DNA of 9,938 nucleotides, taken from the NCBI GenBank assembly GCA_023264315.1, contig JALQST010000085.1, forward strand, positions 1 through 9,938, given 5' to 3'. The translations under genes were made by a program, and so were the position numbers. Below the pieces are notes generated by a model. The model searched no databases and was not told the DNA's origin. It saw only the letters and a list, made by a program, of their open reading frames with translations. The DNA comes from Nodosilinea sp. BSH.14 (GTDB lineage: Bacteria; Cyanobacteriota; Cyanobacteriia; Phormidesmidales; Phormidesmidaceae). Of this stretch, positions 1-7,200 are shown in pieces (position 1 is the stretch's first letter; each line of letters starts with the position of its first letter).

Positions 1-1003
1 CTTCTAGTTCTTCGCCGATGTAGTCGCGGCCTTCTTCTACCACTACCCTGGTGCCGTCATTGAGGTAGCCAATGCCCTGAGAGGGTTCCTTGCCTTCCTT
101 GAGGATTTTTAGATCGATGTCGTCTCCGGGCAGATAGGCGGGGCGGATGGCCTGGGCCAGGTCGTTGATGTTGAGCACTTGCACCTCTTGGAAACTGGCC
201 ACTTTGTTGAGGTTGTAGTCGTTGGTGAGGAGGGCGGCATTGAGTTCCTGGGCCAGTTTCACCAGCTTGGCATCCACGGTGGGGATGTCATCGTAGTCTT
301 CGGAGTTGATCAGGACGCGGTTGGGGTGGGCCTCACGGATGCGGTTTAGTACGTCTAGCCCCCGTCGGCCCCGGCCTCGCTTTTGGTCATTGGAGGCATC
401 GGCCACCTGTTGTAGTTCTTGCAGCACAAACTGGGGGACAAGCAGTTGCCCTTCCAAAAAGCCCGTTTCCAGCAGCCCCTCAATGCGGCCATCGATGATG
501 CAACTGGTGTCAAGCACCTTGGTTTTGGAGGGTTTCAGGGTGCCCTCGGCCACCAGGGTGGATTCCAGGGTGCTAGGGCTCACCAACCGCAGCAGGGAAC
601 GCCCGTGGGTATCGGCCAAATTCATCCCAGACACCGCAAACAACACGCTGCCCAGCACCGCCGTCAACGGTTTGATGAAGCCAAATTCTGAGGGAATCGG
701 CAGCAGAAACAACGGAGCCAGCATCAGGTTGGCAATCAACAACCCCAGCACCAAACCCACAGCACGGGCCAGCAAACGGTCGGGGGGGAGTTCCTTAATT
801 TGCTGCTCTAGCCGACGATAGCTGGTTTGCACCACCAGCCCCAGCCCCGTACCAATCAGGCCGCCAAACACCGCTGTAACGGTTCCCAGCCCCTCCATAT
901 TGGTCACTTGGGCCAAAATAGATTGTGGCAGCAGGTCGATACTGTAGAACCCAATTCCCGCGCCAGCTAGGATGAAGGAGAATACAATGAGTGCGTCTAG
1001 CAT
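1..1003 (-). CDS. PIN/TRAM domain membrane-anchored protein (3' part cut by window edge)
   Basis: I translated 334 codons with no stop; the C-terminus lies beyond the left edge. The first ~130 residues hold about four hydrophobic segments (roughly 3-22, 38-57, 78-100, 109-127), so the protein is anchored in the membrane. A PIN nuclease domain follows, with the family's acidic residues visible: D165 in VLDTSCIIDGRI, E196 in VLQELQQVAD, D239/D244 in DDIPTVDAKLVKLA and D262 in LLTNDYNLN. An Arg/Gly-rich loop (KRGRGRRG, about 208-215) lies inside this domain. From about 285 a TRAM RNA-binding domain begins (PGDDIDLKILKEGKEPSQGIGYL). This is the architecture of Bacillus YacL and of the conserved cyanobacterial PIN/TRAM proteins. 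A metal-dependent RNase role is inferred from the family. The start at 1003 (MLDALIVFSF) fits the family and has no clear Shine-Dalgarno. An in-frame ATG at 1088-1090 would add 29 residues without a stop. Confidence 0.9.
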   Translation of the reverse strand, partial: MLDALIVFSFILAGAGIGFYSIDLLPQSILAQVTNMEGLGTVTAVFGGLIGTGLGLVVQTSYRRLEQQIKELPPDRLLARAVGLVLGLLIANLMLAPLFLLPIPSEFGFIKPLTAVLGSVLFAVSGMNLADTHGRSLLRLVSPSTLESTLVAEGTLKPSKTKVLDTSCIIDGRIEGLLETGFLEGQLLVPQFVLQELQQVADASNDQKRGRGRRGLDVLNRIREAHPNRVLINSEDYDDIPTVDAKLVKLAQELNAALLTNDYNLNKVASFQEVQVLNINDLAQAIRPAYLPGDDIDLKILKEGKEPSQGIGYLNDGTRVVVEEGRDYIGEELE

Positions 1004-1223
1004 GGTGATTGGCCGTAGGGGCGATGATGGCGGCGGATAAACGGTGAATTTAGCCGGAGTTGTTGAATAACCGTTAAATAAAATAGACATCCAGTTTTAG
1101 TGTACTCCGCCGACCTCAATCCGACGAAATACCTAGACAGGCAAAAGTATATCGTTAATTTCTGGCCAGTTCGGGTAGAGGTTCCCAGCCCCCTGTGTAT
1201 GGATTCGCCTACCAGTGGCCTGT

Positions 1224-1242
1224 GGGCGGGGAGACCCCGCCC
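1224..1242. repeat. GC-rich perfect inverted repeat (hairpin)
   Basis: GGGCGGGG at 1224-1231 pairs with CCCCGCCC at 1235-1242 across an AGA loop, giving an 8-bp all-GC stem. It lies between two divergent genes and just before the 7-bp repeat tract. No T-run follows on either strand, so it does not look like a classical terminator. Similar GGGGCGGG...CCCGCCCC palindromes are common dispersed repeats in cyanobacterial intergenic DNA. I see no gene in 1004-1290; that gap holds this hairpin, the repeat tract and some AT-rich sequence near 1060-1100. Confidence 0.6.
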
Positions 1243-1247
1243 CTACC

Positions 1248-1289
1248 CGACTCCCGACTCCCCACTCCCGACTTCCGACTCCCCACTCC
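1248..1289. repeat. Six tandem 7-bp repeats (STRR-like)
   Basis: Six consecutive heptamers read CGACTCC, CGACTCC, CCACTCC, CGACTTC, CGACTCC and CCACTCC, with consensus C[GC]ACTCC and one C-to-T variant in unit four. They end one base before the ATG of the VOC gene. Heptameric short tandemly repeated sequences (STRRs) are typical of filamentous cyanobacteria, where copy number varies between strains. The tract takes the place of any ribosome binding site for the gene behind it. Open frames read through it, but I regard the tract as non-coding. Confidence 0.75.
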
Positions 1290-1290
1290 C

Positions 1291-1719
1291 ATGCTCTCCC
1301 CCCACGCCCCTCTCCACGTCGCCCTCAACGTCAGCAATCTCGCCCAGGCCGAAGCCTTCTATGGCGGCGTTTTGGGTTTGTCCACAGCGGATCGGCCCCT
1401 GTCGTTTCCGGGGCAGTGGTACCAGATTGGCGGGTTTCAGATTCATTTAATTGTGGCGGACAAGCCCTACCCACGACCGCCCCAGGCGGAGAAATGGGGT
1501 CGCCATGCCCACCTAGCCTTGGCCGTGCGGGATTTGGACGCCACGGCGGCGGCGTTAGAGCAGGCGGGGTGACCGGTGCAGCGCAGTGCCTCCGGGCGGG
1601 CGGCGCTGTTCACCCAAGATCCTGACGGCAACGTCATTGAACTCACCTACATCGCCGATTCGGGGATGGAATCTGTAATTGAAAGGAAAAAGACAGAGAA
1701 TTTGGGGACGAGTGGGTAG
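1291..1719 (+). pseudogene. VOC (glyoxalase/bleomycin-resistance fold) protein with in-frame TGA
   Basis: From the ATG at 1291 the frame encodes a vicinal-oxygen-chelate protein of 142 codons, ending at TAG 1717-1719. It is interrupted by a TGA at 1570-1572 (codon 94). Both sides of the stop are homologous to one protein in the same frame. Before it are LHVALNVSNLAQAEAFYGGV (start of the fold) and GRHAHLALAVRDLDATAAAL (second beta-alpha module). After it are PVQRSASGRAALFTQDPDGN and VIELTYI, the usual C-terminal end with its metal-binding Glu. Likely ligands are H9, H74 and E117, and the stop removes E117. Homologues usually have an aromatic residue between G and P here, so TGG-to-TGA is the simplest origin. 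It could be a recent nonsense mutation, a sequencing error or a readthrough site. No Shine-Dalgarno precedes the ATG. The substrate cannot be predicted. Confidence 0.75.
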
Positions 1720-1792
1720 ATTGTTAGGGTAAGGCGGCGGACGGGATCGGTGGCGTCCCGCGATGCCCCAAGCCCAGCGGTGAGGATTTCCT

Positions 1793-3304
1793 ATGATTAT
1801 TGACGACCAACACTACGATGTCATCATCATTGGCACTGGGGCCGGAGGGGGCACCTTGGCCCGCAAGCTGGCTCCGTCGGGGAAGCGGATTTTGCTGCTG
1901 GAGCGGGGCGGCGCGATGCCCCTAGAGGAGCAGAACATCAGCGACGTGGATATTTTCCAGAAGCAGCGCTACCACGCCCCGGAACAGTGGTACGACGACA
2001 TGGGCGAACCCTTCACGCCCCAGATGAAGTACGCCATTGGCGGCAACACCAAAATCTATGGCGCAGCCCTGCAACGGATGCGGGAGAAGGATTTTGAAAC
2101 CGTGGCCCACCAGGACGGCATTTCGCCGGAGTGGGGCCTCAAATACAGCGATTTTGAACCCTACTACACCGAGGCCGAGGCGCTGTACCAAGTCCATGGC
2201 CAAGCCGGGGTCGATCCTACAGAACCCAGCCGCAGCGGCGAGTTTCCCTTTGCCGCCGTGCCCCACAACGAAACCATGCAGCCCGTGGTCGATGAGATTG
2301 CCAAGCATGGCTGCCATCCCTACCCGCTGCCCATGTCTCTCTCGTTGCGGGAAGACGACCCCACCGGGGATGCCGAGGTGTTCGGGGTGGCTCCGGCCCT
2401 GGATTTTGGCAACGTCACCCTCAAAACCGAGGCCAAGGTGACAGGGCTGCACACCAACCCAGCCGGGACAGCGGTGAAAGCGGTGCAGGCCGAAGTTTCT
2501 GGTCAGCCCTACCTGTTTTTTGCTGATATCGTGGTGCTGGCCTGCGGGGCGGTGAACTCGGCGGCAATTCTGCTGCAATCCGCCAACGATAAGCACCCCC
2601 AGGGGTTGGCCAACCGCTCTGACCAAGTGGGCCGCAACCTGATGAAAATGCGGATGAGTTCCATCGTCGAAATCACCGCCCAGGCCCACGATGGCCAGTT
2701 TCCCCGCTCCGTCGGCATCAACGATTACTACTGGAGCGACAACCAGTTCCACTACCCCATGGGCCACATTCAAAACATGGGCGGCGTGCTGCAAGATGCC
2801 ATCTTTGCCGAATCGCCCCCGGTGCTGTCGCTGATCACCAAACTAATGCCCAACTTTGGCCTCAAGCAACTGGCCAACCGATCCATCGCCTGGTGGGTGA
2901 TGACGGAGGTGCTGCCCGACCCCAAAAATCGGGTGGAGGTGAAAAAGGGCAAACTCCACATCACCTTTAACCCCAACAACGCCGAAGCCCACGATCGCCT
3001 GTTGTACCGCTGGCTGGATGTGCTGAAGTCCATCGAAAAGGATAGCAGCCTGTTCTCCCGCGCCGGAATGCACCCCCGTGGGGAAGTGCCCCTGCCTGTA
3101 ATGGCCAACCAGTGCGGCACCTGCAAAATGGGCACCGACCCAGCCACTTCGGTGCTGGATCTGCACTGCCGCACCCACGACCTCGACAACCTCTATGTAG
3201 TAGACAGCAGCTTTTTCCCCTCCATCCCCAGCGTGGGGCCATGCCTGACGGTGATCGCCAACGCCCTGCGGGTGGGGGATCATCTGCTAGAGCGGCTGCG
3301 GTAG
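1793..3304 (+). CDS. GMC family FAD-dependent oxidoreductase
   Basis: This 503-residue protein belongs to the glucose-methanol-choline oxidoreductase family (COG2303), which oxidises alcohols or sugars with FAD. The N-terminal Rossmann motif is IIIGTGAGGG (GxGxxG at 14-19), with E37 in LLLERGG at the usual ribose-binding position. GGNTKIYGAAL (83-93) is the FAD-attachment region, and GAVNSAAILLQS from 252 is the second GMC signature-like stretch. The C-terminal FAD/active-site block contains NQCGTCKMG, DNLYVVDSSFFPS and VGPCLTVIANALRVGDHL. There is no signal peptide, so it is probably cytoplasmic. The start is supported by TGAGGA at 1781-1786, about 6-7 nt before the ATG. By eye, the positions that normally hold the catalytic His and the His/Asn partner are N439 and G482, so it may not be a typical alcohol oxidase. 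The substrate is unknown. It appears monocistronic, with a hairpin behind it. Confidence 0.85.
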   Translation: MIIDDQHYDVIIIGTGAGGGTLARKLAPSGKRILLLERGGAMPLEEQNISDVDIFQKQRYHAPEQWYDDMGEPFTPQMKYAIGGNTKIYGAALQRMREKDFETVAHQDGISPEWGLKYSDFEPYYTEAEALYQVHGQAGVDPTEPSRSGEFPFAAVPHNETMQPVVDEIAKHGCHPYPLPMSLSLREDDPTGDAEVFGVAPALDFGNVTLKTEAKVTGLHTNPAGTAVKAVQAEVSGQPYLFFADIVVLACGAVNSAAILLQSANDKHPQGLANRSDQVGRNLMKMRMSSIVEITAQAHDGQFPRSVGINDYYWSDNQFHYPMGHIQNMGGVLQDAIFAESPPVLSLITKLMPNFGLKQLANRSIAWWVMTEVLPDPKNRVEVKKGKLHITFNPNNAEAHDRLLYRWLDVLKSIEKDSSLFSRAGMHPRGEVPLPVMANQCGTCKMGTDPATSVLDLHCRTHDLDNLYVVDSSFFPSIPSVGPCLTVIANALRVGDHLLERLR

Positions 3305-3308
3305 GTGG

Positions 3309-3423
3309 CCCTCACCCCAGCCCCTCCGGCCCTCACCCCCAGCCCCTCTCCCAAGTTGGGAGAGGGGGGCCGGAAGTTTTTCAAATTCCCTCTCTTTATG
3401 GGGAGAGGAGTTTAGGGTGAGGG
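3309..3423. repeat. Composite intergenic repeat (CCCTCACCCCCAG family) with inverted arms
   Basis: Three copies of one motif lie here. CCCTCACCCCAGCCCCTCC begins at 3309, and a fuller copy starting CCCTCACCCCCAG begins at 3330 and runs to 3352. An inverted copy spans 3400-3423 (GGGGAGAGG...GGGTGAGGG). The 3330 and 3400 copies face each other and form a MITE-like element of about 94 bp. Such elements are common between cyanobacterial genes. The block fills most of the gap between the oxidoreductase and the toxin-antitoxin pair; no gene is visible in it. A related copy lies at 9576. Confidence 0.7.
3343..3381 (+). terminator. Hairpin with T-run after the GMC oxidoreductase
   Basis: CCCCTCTCCC at 3343-3352 pairs perfectly with GGGAGAGGGG at 3358-3367 across AAGTT (two A-T pairs could extend the stem inward). 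Five Ts occur at 3377-3381, nine bases after the stem. The distance is longer than in an ideal intrinsic terminator, and the hairpin is part of the repeat block, so termination is plausible but not certain. Confidence 0.4.
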
Positions 3424-3455
3424 TTTAGACATCGTATTATCAGAAAACTTTCATT

Positions 3456-3785
3456 ATGAACGTCAAACTGGTTGAATCTCTTGTACAGGCCGTTGAGTCT
3501 TTGCCCCCTGAAGACTATGCGTTATTTCAAGAACAGCTCACTACCCGTAGTGTGCAGAAAACGCCGGGGGTTTGTGGCGGTCATGCTCGCATCCGCAGCA
3601 CTCGAATTCCTATTTGGACGCTGATCTCCTTTCAACAGCAGGGGGCCAATGATGAAGAGCTATTGCACAACTTTCCTAGCCTCACTCCCTTCGATTTGAA
3701 CGTAGCACGGGCCTACTACGCCAGCCACACCGAGGAAATTGATAGCGCCATTGCCGATCTCCAGGAGGATGATCTGGATGGCTAG
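3456..3785 (+). CDS. DUF433 antitoxin (VapB45-like)
   Basis: This 109-residue protein pairs with the PIN-like toxin that overlaps its end. Residues ~1-30 form a short N-terminal region (LVQAVESLPPEDYALFQEQL) seen in cyanobacterial relatives. Residues ~36-97 are the DUF433 domain, recognised from TPGVCGGHARIRSTRIPIWT, ELLHNFPSLTPFDLNVA and YYASHTEEID. DUF433 is a winged-helix-like DNA-binding fold, and such antitoxins bind their toxin and probably repress their own operon; this role comes from the family. A TATTAT at 3435-3440 could be a -10 box, with no convincing -35. The acidic tail (LQEDDLDG) overlaps the toxin start. GC in sampled lines of this gene pair is about 45-62%, below the 60-72% of neighbouring genes, which hints at separate acquisition. 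Confidence 0.85.
   Translation: MNVKLVESLVQAVESLPPEDYALFQEQLTTRSVQKTPGVCGGHARIRSTRIPIWTLISFQQQGANDEELLHNFPSLTPFDLNVARAYYASHTEEIDSAIADLQEDDLDG
3763..3768 (+). promoter_or_regulatory. Ribosome binding site of the toxin gene
   Basis: AGGAGG lies inside the end of the antitoxin gene, nine bases before the ATG at 3778. A second in-frame ATG at 3769 directly abuts this site and an earlier one lies at 3739, so the spacing favours 3778. The homologous N-terminus MARFYSNENLP agrees. Confidence 0.6.
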
Positions 3786-4113
3786 GTTCTACTCTAACGA
3801 AAACTTGCCCATCGACCTGGTCATCGCCCTACGCCAGCTTAACCATGATGTACTAACCTCCTATGAATCGGGGCAAGCGAATCAGAATATCCCTGACCAC
3901 GAGGTATTGTCCTTTGCTACCGCCGATCAGCGCTGTGTCGTCACCCTTAACCGCCAAGATTTTATTGCCCTACACCGCAGCGGCGTTACCCATAGCGGCA
4001 TCGTTCTTTGCCGAGAAGACCGCGACTATCCGGGGCAGGCCCAGGCTTTACATCGCTACTTAGAAACCTCAGATCCAGATTTGAGCAACCGCCTGATTCG
4101 TGTGCAAAAGTAA
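3778..4113 (+). CDS. DUF5615 PIN-like toxin (VapC45-like)
   Basis: This 111-residue protein overlaps the antitoxin by 8 nt, which suggests translational coupling. It matches the DUF5615 PIN-like family: MARFYSNENLP at the start, LRQLNHDVLTSYESG next, then IPDHEVLSFATADQRCVVTL and NRQDFIAL. Likely catalytic acidic residues are E8, D40, E42 and D61. Many PIN-like relatives have Asp where N7 (YSNEN) and N58 (TLNRQDF) stand here. Similar YSNEN starts occur in cyanobacterial members, so this is probably a subfamily trait. The family role is RNA cleavage that stops growth when the antitoxin is lost; activity here is inferred. It lies 87 nt upstream of drmA on the same strand and may mark or stabilise the defence cassette. 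Confidence 0.85.
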   Translation: MARFYSNENLPIDLVIALRQLNHDVLTSYESGQANQNIPDHEVLSFATADQRCVVTLNRQDFIALHRSGVTHSGIVLCREDRDYPGQAQALHRYLETSDPDLSNRLIRVQK

Positions 4114-4167
4114 AATCAACCCAAGGCCAAAGCCCAAGCCTTTGTGGTTAAAGACTACACCCGCTAA
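4114..4167 (+). other. Short in-frame coding-like tail after the toxin stop
   Basis: Directly after the toxin TAA, the same frame reads NQPKAKAQAFVVKDYTR and then stops at TAA 4165-4167. The stretch looks protein-like. It could be the 3' remnant of a lost gene at the junction, a toxin extension cut off by a stop, or chance. I do not recognise a family. The remaining bases to 4200 show no strong ribosome binding site. Confidence 0.25.
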
Positions 4168-4200
4168 GCCACCCAACACTCATATCGACGAGTTCTTACC

Positions 4201-7200
4201 ATGACCACCTCCGCTGATGTTCGTGCCACCCTGGTGGATGCCCTCAACCTAGATTTGGTTGGCCCCACCCCCGATGATTTGCCCCACGCCGAAGAAATTG
4301 TGCCGCAGCCGCCTTCTAAGTGGTATTTGACTGGTTTTTTGGCCCCCTTTGGGGCATCGGTGGAGGTGCGGTCGGACGATGGCGCAGAGGACGATTTGCC
4401 CGAAGAAATTGCCACCCGCGACGGCGGTGAAGATAGCCAAAACCCGGATAAACCAGCGGCGCGGCGGGCGTTGTATCCCTCGTCCATGGGGCTGAGTGTG
4501 TTGCTGTCTGGCCCCACCACCGAGGTTGAGGTGGTGGCCACCTGGGGCGACTATCATCCGCTGCCTGACCTGGAGGGGGAGGCGTCGGATGAAACGGATA
4601 TGCGGTCTGCTGGGTCGTTGGATGAATCATTTGACGGGGACAAGGCCGAGGGGGACGATCCCGACGCGCCCAAGCGCAAGAAAAAGGCCGAACGGTGGCA
4701 GCGTCAGCCGCAGCGGGCGACGTTGACGGTGAATGTAGAACCCCAGGACGAACCGGTGGAGGTTGCCCTGCCGGGGGGCTGTGGAATGAGTGTGGTGATC
4801 ACCTCACGACTGGTGAAGGATAGCCCCCGCTTTGACTCTGGCACCAAGGCGGTATCGATCTTTTTGGTGAACTATCGCCCAGCCACCTCCGGCGACCGGG
4901 ATGCCACCTTTGCCTTCCAAACCCATCTGCGGCTGCGGTGCCCGGAGGGGTTTGTGCCCCGGCCCGATCCTCGCGGCGTCAGCACCACCGATTGGGACGA
5001 TGCCGTGGCCGCTGTGCAGTATCGCCACGACTATGAGTATGCCGTGGGGCACAATGTGTCGGCCCTGGTGGCGATGCCCAAGGCGGGGGAACGCTGCACC
5101 GAGGTTGAAACCACCTGGATTCCCGTTGCGGAGGTGCCCCGGGTGGCCCCCACCTCGCCCCAGGGGGTGCAGCTCGGCATGGAAGCCCTGGCCCAGGCGA
5201 CGGATGCGGCCACGGTGCGGGGCATGGTGGGGGCCATCGTGACGGAATATCGCGCCTGGATTGCAACCCAGCGGACGGTGGTGATGCCCAACCAGGACGC
5301 AGCGGATGCGGCCAGGGCCTTGATGGATCGGGCGACGACGGCCTGCAACCGCATGGAGGAGGGGCTGCAAGCCTTGGCGGATCCGAAGGTGTTGATGGCC
5401 TTTCAGATTGCCAACCGCGCCATTGCCCTGGCCCGTCGGCGGCAGCTTAGCCAGGAGGAGGGCCAGCCGCCCGAGAGCTTTTCGGCCCCGGCTTGGCGAC
5501 CGTTTCAGTTGGCGTTTATTTTGGTGAACCTGGCGGGGTTGGCCAATCCGCGCCACCGGGATCGCGACGTGGTAGACCTGCTGTTCTTCCCCACGGGGGG
5601 CGGCAAAACCGAAGCCTACCTGGGGCTGGCGGCCTTTACCCTGGTGTTGCGGCGGCTCACCCATCCCGGCATTCAGTCGGCGGGGCTGAGCGTGCTGATG
5701 CGCTACACCCTGCGGCTGCTGACCCTGGATCAACTGGAGCGGGCCGCACGGCTGATCTGCGCCCTAGAGCTAGAGCGGCAAAAGGCACCGGACACCCTGG
5801 GCACCTGGCCCTTTGAGATTGGCCTCTGGGTGGGCCAAAGCGCCACCCCCAACCGCATGGGCAAAAAGGGCGACAAAAACCCCCACTCCGCCCGCCAGCG
5901 CACCCTAGACTTTAAGCGCGACCGCAAGGGCAAGCCCTCGCCGATTCCCCTAGAGCGCTGCCCCTGGTGCGGCGAAGCCTTTAGTACCAATTCCTTCCAG
6001 CTTTTGCCCACGGAGGATGCGCCCAAGGCGCTCAAGGTGATGTGTATGGGCCGAGGGTGCGATTTCCGCAGCCGCAACCCCCTGCCCATGGTGGCGGTGG
6101 ATGAGCCGATCTACCGTCGCCTGCCCTGCTTCATCATTGCCACGGTGGATAAGTTTGCCGCCCTGCCCTGGGTGGGCCAAACCGGAGCCCTCTTTGGCCG
6201 CGTCACCCACTACCAGGCGGGGGAAGGGTTCTACAGTCCGGGGGATGCCACCCTGGCGGGGCTGCCCTTGGATCGCTACCTGCCGCCCCCGGATTTGGTG
6301 ATCCAGGACGAACTGCACCTGATTTCTGGGCCGCTGGGCACCATGGTGGGGCTGTACGAAACCGCCATCGATACCCTGTGCAGCCGCGACGACGAAGGCC
6401 ACACCCTACGCCCCAAGGTGATTGCCTCCACCGCCACCGTGCGCCGCGCCGACCGTCAAATTCGCGCCCTGTTTGGCCGCAGTCAGGTGGATATTTTCCC
6501 GCCCCCCGGCCCCGACCGCCACGATTCCTTCTTTGCCAAAACCGATTTCCAAAGTCCCGGTCGGCTCTATGTGGGGGTGGCGGCCCAGGGTCGCAGTTTG
6601 AAGGTGATCCTGTTGCGGGTGTATTTGGCCCTCCTGGCCGCCGCCCAAAAGCAGTGGGACGCCGCCGGGGGCCACCGCAACAAGGACAACCCCGCCGACC
6701 CCTACATGACCCTGCTGGGCTACTTCAACTCCCTGCGGGAACTGGGGGGTAGTCGGCGGATTGTGGAGGACGAGGTGAACTCCCGCCTGACGAAATATAG
6801 CGAGCGGCTGCGCCAGGGCGAACTGCCGGGAGATGGCCCCTTTTTAGACCGCCGCATTGCCGGAATGCCGGAAGAACTGACCTCGCGGGTGGGCACCAAT
6901 CAAATCGCCAACACCAAACGCCGCCTATCCACGCCCTTCCACGAGAAGGATTCCGTGGATATTGCCCTGGCCACCAACATGATTTCCGTGGGGCTGGACA
7001 TTGTGCGGCTGGGGTTGATGGTGGTGCTGGGCCAGCCCAAAACCGCCGCCGAATATATCCAAACCACTAGCCGGGTGGGCCGCAATCCCCAAAAGCCGGG
7101 ACTGGTGGTGACGTTGATGAACATCCACCGCCCCCGCGACCGCTCCCACTACGAGCGCTTCCAAAGCTGGCACACCAGTTTCTACCGCGCCGTGGAGGCC

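Noticed and set aside
306..821. Plus-strand open frame of 171 codons
   Set aside because: Opposite the PIN/TRAM gene, Ser/Arg-rich and non-homologous in appearance.
1224..1289. CRISPR-like array (hairpin plus tandem units)
   Set aside because: Units are 7 bp with no spacers between them; no cas genes are present.
1195..1290. Upstream extension of the VOC gene to an ATG at 1195
   Set aside because: It would translate the hairpin and heptamer repeats; homologous sequence begins only after 1291.
1570..1572. TGA as a selenocysteine codon in the VOC protein
   Set aside because: The position is not a catalytic Cys site, homologues have an ordinary (usually aromatic) residue there, and I see no obvious SECIS-like hairpin just downstream.
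1922..2794. Long minus-strand open frame (290 codons) opposite the GMC gene
   Set aside because: It mirrors the codon structure of the strong plus-strand gene in GC-rich DNA; its His/Gly-rich translation resembles no family.
4804..5733. Minus-strand open frame of 309 codons within drmA
   Set aside because: Shadow of drmA codons; low-complexity His/Gly/Arg-rich product with no recognisable domain.
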